From DATJKD01 sp963728295 (lineage in GTDB: Bacteria; Pseudomonadota; Gammaproteobacteria; Steroidobacterales; Steroidobacteraceae): a DNA stretch of 64,000 nt. The notes under the pieces were generated by a model. That model saw only the letters and a program-made list of their open reading frames with translations. It searched no databases and was not told where the DNA came from. The stretch is from NCBI GenBank assembly GCA_963728295.1, contig CAVSKB010000006.1, positions 124,001 through 188,000 on the forward strand, read 5' to 3'. The position numbers and the translations under genes are program-made. Shown in pieces: positions 40,153-49,671 of the stretch; position 1 is the stretch's first letter, and every line of letters starts with the position of its first letter.

Positions 40153-40233
40153 CCAACCTGTCGATCCACGCCCACCCTTCCAAGGCTTTGCGCCGCGTGA
40201 TCCCGTCGGCAACAATGCGCTCCACCCGGCGCC

Positions 40234-41298
40234 ATGCGTCCGCCGGAATGCAGCAGTGTTGCGCAGGGCGAAGTGAGCACGAGTAACGAGCACCCAAAGG
40301 CCGACGTGTCGGATCGGTTGGCCGCGTCCGACCCGCGCAGCATTCGTGGACTGATCCAGCAGGCGGATCAATTCGCAGCCTCGGGTGATGCGCGCTCGGC
40401 ATCCGCGTTCTATCTCGCGGCGCTGCGCGCCGCGTCGTCGTATGGCAGTTCTCCGCCCGAGCTCGCAGCGGACCTGCGCCGGGCGCAGGACGCTTGCGCG
40501 CGCTACAAGGCGCAGTACTCGGGTTACCTGCGCGAACAGCTTGCCGCGAAGGGATTCGAAGCGGGCCGATCGAGCGCCCGGTTCGCGCAGTCCCTGGAGA
40601 TCGTGCTTGGCGAGAAGCGCGTATTCGTGCAGGAGCCTCGTTACTACTACTTCCCGGGGCTGCCGCAGATCCAGTTCTACGACCGTGCTCGATTCCCATG
40701 GCTCGACGACGTCGAATCCGCGACGGACGCCATCCGCTCCGAACTGATCGACGTCATGAAGGATCCGCAGGCGTTTTCTCCCTACGTAACCGGACATGCG
40801 AATCGGCCCACAAACAATCAGCAGGGCATGCTCAACAACCCGGCGTGGAGCGCTTACTACCTGTGGAAGAACGGGGAACCTGTGGCGGGGAACACCGAGC
40901 GGTGTCCGAAGACGCTCAACGCGCTGCGCAATGCGCCGCTCTCCGTGGTCCCGGGTCGCTCGCCGTCCGTGCTGTTTTCACTGCTCAGATCGGGAGCGCA
41001 CATCCCGCCGCACAACGGCCTGGTCAACACGCGCCTCATCTGCCACCTTCCGCTCGTCGTTCCCGGACGCAGTCGCTTTCGCGTCGGCAACGAGACCCGC
41101 GAATGGGTCGAGGGTCGTGCCTGGCTGTTCGACGACACCATCGAGCACGAGGCCTGGAACGACAGCGACCGGACGCGGGTCATACTGCTATTCGATGTCT
41201 GGCGGCCCGAGCTTTCCGACGAGGAGCGGCGCCTGGTATCAGGGCTCTTCGAGGCAATCGACGCATACAATGGAACGAAGGCGGATTGGGAGATTTGA
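40234..41298 (+). CDS. Aspartyl/asparaginyl beta-hydroxylase domain protein with helical N-terminus
   Basis: A 354-residue intact protein. Residues ~35-120 are helical, TPR-like (QQADQFAASGDARSASAFYL). The hydroxylase domain includes PRYYYFPGLPQIQFYDRARF, GAHIPPHNGLVNTRLICHLP, FDDTIEHEAWNDSDRTRVIL. It is the same architecture as the 34.6 kb gene and clearly a paralogue. ATG at 40234 is used; GTG at 40273 is an alternative, although the AGGG upstream of it is too close to be ideal. It lies 81 bases after the preceding hydroxylase gene on the same strand. Confidence 0.85.
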   Translation: MRPPECSSVAQGEVSTSNEHPKADVSDRLAASDPRSIRGLIQQADQFAASGDARSASAFYLAALRAASSYGSSPPELAADLRRAQDACARYKAQYSGYLREQLAAKGFEAGRSSARFAQSLEIVLGEKRVFVQEPRYYYFPGLPQIQFYDRARFPWLDDVESATDAIRSELIDVMKDPQAFSPYVTGHANRPTNNQQGMLNNPAWSAYYLWKNGEPVAGNTERCPKTLNALRNAPLSVVPGRSPSVLFSLLRSGAHIPPHNGLVNTRLICHLPLVVPGRSRFRVGNETREWVEGRAWLFDDTIEHEAWNDSDRTRVILLFDVWRPELSDEERRLVSGLFEAIDAYNGTKADWEI

Positions 41299-41335
41299 AA
41301 CGCCGGTGCATGCGCTTGTGGCGGAGACAAATGAC

Positions 41336-41917
41336 GTGAATCGATGGTTACTCAACGCGGCCGCTGTGTCGGTCCTCCTGATGGCGGCCGGTTCGCCCCT
41401 CGTCGCGGCCGAAAGAGTCGCGGATCGGGTACTCGCCTGCTCCGCCGAGGCGGATGACGGGCGACGGCTCGCCTGCTTCGACGCGCTGTCCGCAAGCTGC
41501 GAGGCGACGCCCGGCCGGCTGTCGCCGGAGCCGCTTCGCCGGCAGCCACAGCGGGGTCGCCGCGCCGCCACGACCGTGGTGCCGACCGCAGCAGCCGGCG
41601 GAAGCACCCGCGGCTGCGCCGGCAGCGCCAAAGCGTACCTGCGTCCGCAGAGGACAGGTTCGGGTTGCGATTCAAGGAGGAGAAGGCAGCAGGTGAGCTG
41701 ACCGAGCTTTCCGCCACAGCGACGGCGATCAAGGCCAAGCCGCGGGGCGAGCTCATAATCACGCTCGACAACGGCCAGATCTGGGGCGAGATCGCACCCG
41801 GGTCGAAGATTAAGGTAAACGCCGGGGGACACCGTGAAGATTGAAGCCGGAACGCTCGGGTCGTTCATCCTCATCGCCCCCAACGGGCGCTCGAGCAAGG
41901 TTACCCGCATCCGTTAG
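41336..41917 (+). CDS. Exported protein of unknown function with ACFD motif, frameshifted
   Basis: Starts with GTG at 41336 and a signal peptide (LLNAAAVSVLLMAAGSPLVAA). The mature part begins RVLACSAEADDGRRLACFDA, a Cys-containing motif seen in conserved proteobacterial hypotheticals. After frame changes near 41520-41660 and near 41820 it continues ELSATATAIKAKPRGELIIT, LDNGQIWGEIAPGSKI and ILIAPNGRSSKVTRIR to the TAG at 41915-41917. The middle Pro/Ala-rich linker is in doubt because of the shifts. The C-terminal half looks like a small beta domain. No function known. Confidence 0.6.
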
Positions 41918-42027
41918 AGCGTCCGACCGTCCCATACCGGACCCGCGCACCGACGCCTCGACGACCGCGCCGGGGACTGCGACGGAGCGCATTGCCGTGC
42001 GACCGGGCGGCGCCCATACTCATCCTC

Positions 42028-42999
42028 ATGAAGCGCTTGGTGGTCACGGCCTGCGCGCTTTCTGGGTTGTGGAGCGTGGAACTCGCGCCCGCGACGGAGA
42101 TTCCCGCAACCGCCCCCTCGATCGCGCCTGCGACAGAGGTACCTGCAACCGCTACCTCGCTCGCACCCGTCAAGCCGCCCGCTGACGTCATCGACTCCGG
42201 ACCGGAGTTTGCGACGCCGACGACGATGGACCGGATCGGCCGCATCGTCGCGCCTGTGATGATCAATGGCCGCGGGCCGTTCCGGCTGATGGTCGATACG
42301 GGAGCGAATAGATCGCTGATCACTACCACTGTCGCAGACGCTCTCGGGATCGATTACCTGAGCGCTCCCCTCGTGACCATGAATGGCGTAACCGGATCAG
42401 CGGTCGTTCCCGCAGTCCGAATCGAGCGGCTCGAAGCTGGAGAGCTGATTTTCACGGGTCTCCAGGTTCCGGTTGTTCCGCCGCACCTGGTCGGCGGAGC
42501 GGAGGGCATTCTCGGCATCGCGGGGTTGCGCCAGCAGCGTCTCATCGTGGATTTCGAAAGGGATCGCGTGACGATCTCGAACGCCAAGATCTATAACAGC
42601 GACCTGTTTCGCATCGATGCCCATCGCGTGGCGGGCGGCCTGCTCGCCGCCAAGGCACGGATCGGGCGCGTCCGCGTGGTCGCAGTGGTGGACACCGGAG
42701 GTCAGATTACGCTTGGCAATCGTGCTCTGCAGGAGGCTCTGCGCGCCGAAGCACGGTCTCAGACCGAGGTGCTTGGAACGACCGAGGCGGTGACCATCGG
42801 CGATACCGCGCGTGTCCGCACCATCAATTTTGGCGATGTGTCGATCCGGCGCGTGCAGGTAACGTTCGGCGACTTCCACATTTTTGACATCTGGGATCTG
42901 AACGACGAACCGGCTCTCATCATCGGGATGGACGTGCTCGGCGCACTGGGCGCATTCATGATCGACTTCCGCCTGGCGGAGATCCATTTCCGCGCATAG
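42028..42999 (+). CDS. Retropepsin-like aspartic protease with two DTG motifs
   Basis: A 323-residue exported protein. After a short signal and a Pro/Ala/Thr linker, an aspartyl protease fold appears twice: RLMVDTGANRSLITTTVADA with hydrophobic AEGILGIAGL, and VVAVVDTGGQITLGNRALQE with PALIIGMDVLGAL. Each has D-T-G and the following flap-like strands, so a single chain could form the two-Asp active site that retropepsins normally build by dimerisation. The ATG at 42028 is chosen over 41992 because it directly precedes the signal peptide. Intact, and not in an evident operon. Confidence 0.78.
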   Translation: MKRLVVTACALSGLWSVELAPATEIPATAPSIAPATEVPATATSLAPVKPPADVIDSGPEFATPTTMDRIGRIVAPVMINGRGPFRLMVDTGANRSLITTTVADALGIDYLSAPLVTMNGVTGSAVVPAVRIERLEAGELIFTGLQVPVVPPHLVGGAEGILGIAGLRQQRLIVDFERDRVTISNAKIYNSDLFRIDAHRVAGGLLAAKARIGRVRVVAVVDTGGQITLGNRALQEALRAEARSQTEVLGTTEAVTIGDTARVRTINFGDVSIRRVQVTFGDFHIFDIWDLNDEPALIIGMDVLGALGAFMIDFRLAEIHFRA

Positions 43000-43058
43000 C
43001 CGCGATCTGACCGGGCCACTCCACATGGCTGCACATCCGACAGTGGCCACGCCGGCAG

Positions 43059-44691
43059 TCACTCGTCACTGATTCGCGCGATATCCGCGATCAGCGCGTC
43101 GGGCGACACGGGTCGGCCGAGGAACTCGCGCAGCAGCGTCGCGGTGTCCCTGGACATGCCGAACTGCAGCAGCCGCGCCGTGAGCCATCCATACCAGCGC
43201 GGATCACCTGTTTCGAACGGGCCGAGCTGAGCCGCGATGTGCTTTCGCAGATCGGCGGTGAGCACGGCACCGAGACCGTAGTTGACCATGTAGCCCGGGG
43301 AACCCACCAGCTGCACCCGCACCGCCCACCAGGGGACTTCCGGATGCGGGACGATGTGCAGATAGCGGCTGGTGATGGCGGTCCACACCGCGTTCGGATC
43401 GGCCGACGCGTCGCGCAGCATCCGAAGCTCGAACAGCGCCCATGCCACGTCCAGCATCACCGATGAATACAAGGACCGCAGCGATACGGCTTCCGGCGCG
43501 CTGCGTCCGAGGTACTTGCGCTGCCAAGCCGGATCGAAGGTGTTCCATGACGGGACGTCGGCAAATGCCTCGACGAACAGCGAGTCACCGAGATCCATGA
43601 ACGCCGGACGCGTACGCACGGCCATCATGTGGACGACGTGACCGTCTTCGTGCACGAGCTCGTTCAGCACGCCGAGGCCGCCCCGCGAATAGTTCGCGGA
43701 TACTCGGGTCGTGGTCGGCCGCCAGACACCGCCCACGTATCGACCGCGACTCAGGAAATCGGCATAGGCCAAAGGCGCCTTGCCCGCCCGCGGTTCGAGG
43801 TCGTAGAGCGTGCCCATCGACACAAGATCTGCGCCCAGGTCCGCGTAGTAGCGTGCGCTTAGGCGCTGCAGCGCATCGCGGGGAACGACGTCGCCCAGCG
43901 CTCGCTCGACTCCCCCGCCGGCGTGGCGGTAGTCCCAGGGTTCGATCGCCGCGTCGCCGCTCGCGACGCGCCAGGCATCGAGGACACGAGTGAGCCACTC
44001 CTCGACCGATGCGCTCGAGACGCCCATGGTTCGGGCCGCCGCATCGATCTCCGATCCGTGCTTGCGGGCTTCGGCCGCGGCCATTTCGATCAGGCGGCGA
44101 TACGGGCTGCCCGCTCCATTGTCGGCGTTGATCGCCTGCCACAACGGGACAAAGGCCATGAACAACGCCTTGCGTCGCTCCGGCTCCTCGATGCGCGCCA
44201 GCAGATCGAAGGCAGCGACGCGCGTGTGACGCGCGCCTTCGAACTCGATGTTGTTGCCGAGCTCATCAAAGCAGGCGTACAGCGCCTCGCTGAGCGCGGT
44301 GTATGCGAGGCCGGGTTGCGACGCGTCGGCGCAGCGTGCGGCCGGTGCAAGACCCGCCGACGCGTCGGTCGGCTGCACGGCCTCGCGCATCAGCCTCACG
44401 GCGCGCTGATCCTCCGCCGAGAGCTTGGCGTCCTCGGAGCGTCGCGAGACCGGCACGCACCGCGTTGCGACGCTCCTCGAGCACGCGCGACCAGGCCTTG
44501 CCGTCCCGTCCGGCATGGCTCGCCGCGTATCCCGAATCGATGAGACCGACCGCACCCAGCGCGTCGTTCATGTCGGCGTAGGCATCCTCGATCCGAGCCA
44601 GGTCCGCGCGATCGTCGGCTGGCGCAGCGAACGCCGCTGCCAGCAGAGCGGGCGCGATCAGGCGGGCGAGGCGTATGGAGAGAAGACTCAC
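43059..44691 (-). CDS. Exported zinc metallopeptidase with HExxH (M3/M2-like), frameshifted
   Basis: About 540 residues with a signal peptide (LARLIAPALLAAAFAAPA). The zinc motif is in LNELVHEDGHVVHMMA (HEDGH), with a downstream Glu in SLFVEAFADVPSW as the likely third ligand. The all-helical surroundings and a late YGLGAVLTADLRKHIAAQLG match the M3/M2-like gluzincin fold. The frame change near 44435 equals one extra base. The start is GTG at 44691, overlapping the AsnC-type regulator stop (GTGA). Coupling to an arginine/proline regulator suggests that it feeds peptides into that pathway. Confidence 0.77.
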
Positions 44692-45128
44692 AGCTTGCGC
44701 GAGCTCAGGAGCAGGCTGGTCTCGGTGCTGGCGATCCCATCGAGCAAACGTATCCGGCCGAGAACGGCATCGAAGGCCTCGAGACTTTCGGCACGGAGCT
44801 CGACCACGATATCCCAGCGTCCATTCGTCGTATGCAGCGCCTCGACCGCCGGATCACCGGTGAGTGCCCTGAGCACCGCTTCGCTGCGATTGCCCTCGAC
44901 CGCCACCGTCATGAGCGCACGTATGTGATGCCGCTCCGCCTGGGGGCGGAGTCGCACCGTGTAGCCAACGATCGTACCGTCCGCCTCCAGCTTGCGGATG
45001 CGGTTCTGCACGGTGCCGCGGGACACGCGCAGCGACTTGGCCAGGTGCGCGACGGTCGCGCGCGCGTTGGCCCGCATGAGCGAGATCAGCTGCCGATCAA
45101 TGTCGTCCAAGCAACGCCTAGCTGCCAT
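44688..45128 (-). CDS. Lrp/AsnC family transcriptional regulator
   Basis: A 146-residue regulator. Residues ~7-60 are the AsnC helix-turn-helix (LDDIDRQLISLMRANARATV, LRVSRGTVQNRIRKLEADG), and the rest is the RAM ligand-binding domain (ALMTVAVEGNRSEAVLRALT, VEALHTTNGRWDIVVELRAE). It is divergent from the ornithine cyclodeaminase gene with 127 bases between and overlaps the metallopeptidase gene behind it by four bases. AsnC-type proteins next to arginase/ornithine cyclodeaminase genes usually respond to an amino acid of that pathway. Intact. Confidence 0.9.
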   Translation of the reverse strand: MAARRCLDDIDRQLISLMRANARATVAHLAKSLRVSRGTVQNRIRKLEADGTIVGYTVRLRPQAERHHIRALMTVAVEGNRSEAVLRALTGDPAVEALHTTNGRWDIVVELRAESLEAFDAVLGRIRLLDGIASTETSLLLSSRKL

Positions 45129-45152
45129 TTCGCCAGTTCAGGCTATCATTCT

Positions 45153-45199
45153 GCTTGAAAGACCTCGCAAATCAAGCACTTTTCTGGCTATTTTCTGGC
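45153..45199. promoter_or_regulatory. Candidate AsnC-type operator between regulator and ornithine cyclodeaminase genes
   Basis: Two structures lie together. GCTTGA (45153-45158) and TCAAGC (45172-45177) form a 6-base inverted repeat with a 13-base spacer. TTTTCTGGC occurs at 45180-45188 and 45191-45199, one helical turn apart. Both fit the way Lrp/AsnC octamers bind phased sites in a divergent promoter. The region is clearly A/T-richer than its surroundings. Confidence 0.5.
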
Positions 45200-45255
45200 A
45201 GCGGGCCGCCGGAGAATGGCGAGTCACCCCGAATACGGTTCTGCGGGAAGCGCCG

Positions 45256-46314
45256 ATGATCGACTACTTAGGGCTAACAGAGATCCGCAAACTGATCGGC
45301 GAACTCGGTGTCGCCAATGTCATCGCGGGTCTCGCAGACGAGATCGAGAAGGACTACCGGCGCTGGCCCGAGTTCGAGACCTCGGCGCGGCTGGCGAGTC
45401 ACTCCCCGGTCGGTGTGATCGAGCTGATGCCGACCAGCGACGGCCGGCAGTTCTCCTTCAAGTACGTCAACGGCCACCCGAAAAACACGGCGCAGGGACT
45501 GCTCACGGTCACCGCCTTCGGCGTGCTGGCCGACGTGGCCACCGGCTACCCGGTGCTGCTATCCGAGATGACGCTGACGACCGCGCTGCGCACCGCGGCG
45601 ATGTCCGCGCTGGCCGCCAGGTGGATGGCACGGCCGGAAGCCCGGGTGATGGCGCTGATCGGCAACGGGGCCCAGAGCGAGTTCCAGGCGATCGGTTTTC
45701 ATCGGCTGCTAGGGGTGCGCGAGCTGCGTCTCTACGACGTCGACGCGGCCGCGACCGCCAAGCTCGAGCGGAACCTGCGCGCTGCAGGATTCGACTTCGA
45801 TATCGTGCGCGCACGATCCGCAGCCGAGGCCGCGCACGGCGCCGACATTCTCACGACCGTGACGGCTGACAAGCGTAACGCCGTCATCGTGACGCCGGCG
45901 ATGGTTGCGACGGGTATGCATCTGAACGCCATCGGCGGTGATTGCCCGGGCAAGACGGAGCTGCACCGCGACGTGCTTCTGCGCAGGGACGCGCGGGTCG
46001 TCGTCGAGTACGAGCCACAGTCACGCATCGAAGGCGAGGTCCAGCAGCTTCCGCCGGATTTCCCGGTCACCGAGTTCGCACGCATCGTGCGCGGCGAGGC
46101 GCCGGGGCGCGCCTCGGCCGACGAGGTGACGATCTTCGACTCGGTCGGCTTCGCGCTCGAGGACTTCTCGGCGCTTCGCTACCTGCACCGGCAGCTCCTC
46201 GCGCGTAGCGAAGCACCGCATCGGATAGACCTCATTCCGACGCTCGACGACCCGAAGAACCTGTTCGCGCTTCTCGACCGTCGAGCGGGCGAGCGGTTGC
46301 GGCGCGTCGTCTGA
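45256..46314 (+). CDS. Ornithine cyclodeaminase family protein
   Basis: A 352-residue intact member of the ornithine cyclodeaminase/mu-crystallin family, which forms proline from ornithine with NAD. Signatures: FSFKYVNGHPKNTAQGLLTV with the substrate-binding Lys, LRTAAMSALAARWMARPEAR, the NAD loop ALIGNGAQSEFQAIGFH, and HLNAIGGDCPGKTEL with the catalytic Asp. GGGAAG lies nine bases before the ATG. Arginase follows 45 bases downstream, so the pair turns arginine into ornithine, urea and proline. The divergent AsnC gene is the likely regulator. Confidence 0.9.
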   Translation: MIDYLGLTEIRKLIGELGVANVIAGLADEIEKDYRRWPEFETSARLASHSPVGVIELMPTSDGRQFSFKYVNGHPKNTAQGLLTVTAFGVLADVATGYPVLLSEMTLTTALRTAAMSALAARWMARPEARVMALIGNGAQSEFQAIGFHRLLGVRELRLYDVDAAATAKLERNLRAAGFDFDIVRARSAAEAAHGADILTTVTADKRNAVIVTPAMVATGMHLNAIGGDCPGKTELHRDVLLRRDARVVVEYEPQSRIEGEVQQLPPDFPVTEFARIVRGEAPGRASADEVTIFDSVGFALEDFSALRYLHRQLLARSEAPHRIDLIPTLDDPKNLFALLDRRAGERLRRVV

Positions 46315-46359
46315 GAGGATGAGGCGCGTGCGATCCCTCAAACACGAGCGGCCACTCCG

Positions 46360-47275
46360 ATGAGCCGGATCGTATCGCTGATCGGCGCTCCGACCGATGT
46401 CGGTGCCAGCGCGCGCGGTGCCTCGATGGGTCCGGAGGCGCTGCGGGTCGCCCGTCTGCAGCCGATTCTCGAGCAGCAGGGGCTCACGGTCCTCGACCGG
46501 GGAAACGTCAGCGGGCCGCCCAATCCGCAGTCGGCCGCCGTCGACGGTTACCGGCATCTGCCCGAAGTGCTCGCTTGGAACCACGCGGTGCACGACGCCG
46601 TGCTCGGCGAGCTGCGCGCGTCGCACCTGCCGATCCTGCTCGGCGGCGATCACAGTCTCGCAGTGGGCTCGATCAGGCGCGGTGGCCCGTCACTGCCGTG
46701 AGACCGGCCGCAAGCTTCGCGTCCTGTGGCTCGATGCGCACGCAGACTTCAACACCAGTGCGCTCACGCCCAGCGGCAACCTGCATGGCATGCCGGTCGC
46801 CTGCCTGTGCGGGTTCGGGCCCGCCGAGCTGATCCGGATCGGCGGCGCGGTGCCCGCCATCGATCCGAAGTGCATCCGGCAGATCGGCATCCGCAGCGTC
46901 GACCAGGGCGAGAAGCGCTTCGTACACGAGCAGCGTCTCGAGGTCTTCGACATGCGCTATGTCGACGAGATGGGCATGCGCGAGACCATGGAGCACGCGC
47001 TTGCCGGCGTCGACGCCGAGACGCACGTTCACGTGAGCTTCGACGTCGACTTCCTCGACCCCGTCATCGCGCCCGGCGTCGACACGGTGGTCCCGGGTGG
47101 CCCGACCTACCGGGAAGCGCAGCTCTGCATGGAAATGATCGCCGACACCGGCCGGATGGGCTCGCTCGATGTCATGGAGCTAAACCCGGCGCTCGATCAG
47201 CGCAATCAGACCGCATTGGTTGCGGTAGACCTGATCGAGTCGTTGTTCGGCAAGAGCACGCTGATGCGGCATTGA
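46360..47275 (+). CDS. rocF: Arginase, frameshifted
   Basis: A ~304-residue ureohydrolase. The first frame has IVSLIGAPTDVGASARGASM and the manganese-binding ILLGGDHSLAVGSI. The second frame, from ~46675, carries LRVLWLDAHADFNTSALTPS, VHVSFDVDFLDPVIAPGVDT and the C-terminal DVMELNPALDQRN. All six metal-ligand positions of arginases are present. Dropping one base near 46676 joins the frames as GSIGAVARHC. The length and the GGPTYREA block fit arginase better than agmatinase. Downstream of ornithine cyclodeaminase in the same direction. Confidence 0.88.
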
Positions 47276-47337
47276 GCCCGCGGCGACACAATTCAGCTCA
47301 AATTCAGCCCACGGCTGATTATTCGACGTAAAGCAGA

Positions 47338-49506
47338 TTACCTGGTCGAGCGAAGCGCCGCGGCGACGAGGCGGCGCTCGATCCGTTGACGCACCCCGTC
47401 CGGTTCCGCGAGCGCCATCCGCAGAAGAGCCGGGCGAAGCGCGGCGGAAGCGGGATTCGCAGCGAATACCCGGCGCGCGACGGTGAGCCGGCCGCGCCAG
47501 GACGCCGCTCCCGATTTCAGCCATTTCAGGGCACGCGCCAGCTCGATCTCCTCTGCGGTCAGATCCGATCCGAACGGCAGCTCGGGAAACGCGCCGCGAA
47601 CGCGCGAAGACCCGAACCGGGCCGCGATCCTGTCGCCGCGATTCGCGCGCGCCGCCTCCGGGATCAGGTATCCGCGCGGCAGTTTTCCGGCCCGCATCGC
47701 GTCGGCGACGAAGGACTCCTGGAAGCCGGCGTCCATCACTTCGACCAGCGCGGACGCGATCTCGCGATCGGTGCGTCCGCGAAGATCGGCGATCCCGTAC
47801 TCGGTCACGACGATATCGCGCAGGTGACGCGGGATGGTCGCGTGACCGTAGCTCCAGACGATGTTTGAGCTGAGGCTGCCTTGCGCCCGGCGCGTCGATC
47901 GCAGGCAGAGGATAGATCGCGCCTGCGGCAACGCATGCGCCATCGCGACGAAGTTGTACTGGCCGCCGACGCCGCTCACTACCCGGCCGTCGGCAAGACC
48001 ATCCGATACGGCCGCTCCCAGACCGGTGACCATCATGGTCGTGTTGACGAACCGCGCATGGCGCCGCTGCACGGCTTTCAGCTCCGCACCGGGCCCGGCA
48101 AGATCGTTGACCCAGCCAATGCCGCGCATCGCAAATCGCCTCCGTTCCTCCACCGGGAGGTCGCGCAGCCGGGAGTAGAAGCTTCGCGGGCCGAGGAAGA
48201 ACCCGGCGTCGGCGAGAACGCCTTGCAGCCGGTCGCCCAGCAACGGGACGAGAGCGCTTCGCTCATTCTTTCCCCCCAGCCGGGCTGTGACGCGCGAGCC
48301 ATCCGGCCCCACCAGATCGTCCCCCTCGAGACGCACCTCATCGCGAAAGACGCCGGCCGCGCGCAGCTCCGCGAACTCCTGCCGCGAGAGTCGGTCCAGC
48401 CCCGCGGCAGCGAGCGCCTCGAGCATCGCGGGCCCCACGTTCTCGCCGATCGCGCCCTCGTCGAGCAGCCGCTGCAGCCGCGCGCTCGGAAATACGTGCC
48501 GCTTGAGCACACCGGCGCCATAGAGATCCAGAAAACCGTCAACCAGCATCTCGGAGCAGGCGTACAGCCCGTGCTCGAATGGTGCGGTGCCGCCCTCCTG
48601 CCCGATCAGCGCGGAGCTGCGCTCGAGGAGGCCGCTGGCCGCAAGGGCTTCGAGATAGAGCTGATTGTCGCGATGCCTGAGCGAGATCGCGCTGGTGATC
48701 GCGTCGCCCAGCTCGCCGATACCGAGCTGCAGCGTCCCGCCATCCCTGACGAGCGCGCTCACGTTGAGCGCGATCGCATGCTCGGTCATACCGATCGGCA
48801 GGTTCGGTGGCGCAAAGAGCGGAAATGGCGACGGTGGCTCGTCGACCAGATAATCGAAGCACGACTCCGGCACCAGCGCGTCCCCGTACATGAACGGCAG
48901 CTCGCGATGCCGCTGACCCACCAGCGCGAACGGCAGGCCCGCCGCGCGCCGCGCGTCGAGATGCGGCAACAGATCCACGGTGAGATCCGGATTCGACGCG
49001 AGACTGAGCATGCCCGGCGCCGATTCTCCGGCAGGGGGCGGCGCGACGAGCTGCAGCAGCACATTGAGCCCGCGACCGATCGCGTCCCGCAGTACGTGGG
49101 TGTAGTTTGCGCTCAGGTAGTGCTGCTGCATCTCGTCGTTGCCCAGCCACGCGCCCGGCTCGAGATAGAACTCGATCACTTCCACGTTCGCCGGGAGACG
49201 CCGCTCCTCGAGCATGCGGACGTACTCGAGCTCCGGGTAGTCGCCGAACACACGCCGGACGAGCGGCGCGAGATACCGGCGCTCGAGATCCGACGACCCG
49301 CGCGGAAGCTTGAGCGACAGCGCCGTGACGATCGTGAGCTGGATCGAAGGATCGGCCGCGGCCCGGCGCACGAAGGCGTTCGCGAGCAGGTTCGGCTTCC
49401 CGATTCCGACCGGCAATCCCATAACGAGTCGCCGTCCGACACGGCCCAGCACGGTCTCGACGCAGATGTCAGGATCGGTTATCCGAACCGGTGATGCAGA
49501 CCGCAT
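47338..49506 (-). CDS. Acetyl-CoA hydrolase/transferase family protein
   Basis: A 722-residue intact protein of the CoA hydrolase/transferase family (PF02550/PF13336), which moves CoA between acyl groups. Blocks: MGLPVGIGKPNLLANAFVRR, LQLGIGELGDAITSAISLRH, the family motif VSGVGGQYNFVAMAHALPQA, and HLRDIVVTEYGIADLRGRTD near the C-terminus. It is longer than the usual ~430-620 residues because of an N-terminal lobe and a C-terminal helical tail. The ATG at 49506 was chosen; the frame is open to ~51070, but that stretch is antisense to the CoA ligase gene. Divergent from the ligase, so it may serve the same aromatic acid pathway. Confidence 0.83.
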   Translation of the reverse strand: MRSASPVRITDPDICVETVLGRVGRRLVMGLPVGIGKPNLLANAFVRRAAADPSIQLTIVTALSLKLPRGSSDLERRYLAPLVRRVFGDYPELEYVRMLEERRLPANVEVIEFYLEPGAWLGNDEMQQHYLSANYTHVLRDAIGRGLNVLLQLVAPPPAGESAPGMLSLASNPDLTVDLLPHLDARRAAGLPFALVGQRHRELPFMYGDALVPESCFDYLVDEPPSPFPLFAPPNLPIGMTEHAIALNVSALVRDGGTLQLGIGELGDAITSAISLRHRDNQLYLEALAASGLLERSSALIGQEGGTAPFEHGLYACSEMLVDGFLDLYGAGVLKRHVFPSARLQRLLDEGAIGENVGPAMLEALAAAGLDRLSRQEFAELRAAGVFRDEVRLEGDDLVGPDGSRVTARLGGKNERSALVPLLGDRLQGVLADAGFFLGPRSFYSRLRDLPVEERRRFAMRGIGWVNDLAGPGAELKAVQRRHARFVNTTMMVTGLGAAVSDGLADGRVVSGVGGQYNFVAMAHALPQARSILCLRSTRRAQGSLSSNIVWSYGHATIPRHLRDIVVTEYGIADLRGRTDREIASALVEVMDAGFQESFVADAMRAGKLPRGYLIPEAARANRGDRIAARFGSSRVRGAFPELPFGSDLTAEEIELARALKWLKSGAASWRGRLTVARRVFAANPASAALRPALLRMALAEPDGVRQRIERRLVAAALRSTR

Positions 49507-49671
49507 GGCCGGGCAATCTACAGTCTCACTGGTGGCTTGACGAATGTCGGGGGCGATCCGCAGCTTGCCCTGGTGGTGAGCCTGCCCTGACGCTCCTCGC
49601 AGGTGGACGACCCGAGTTGAGTCGCCGAGAATCCGCGCACTGCGCCACAGCGTTGGCGCGGGCCAACCGAC

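Noticed and set aside
26266..41298. Search for a RiPP precursor peptide in the tailoring island
   Set aside because: Short ORFs at 33722 (plus) and 36010 (minus) were considered. The first has no clear ribosome site and runs into antisense sequence; the second resembles an amidohydrolase N-terminus. Neither has a convincing leader/core layout.
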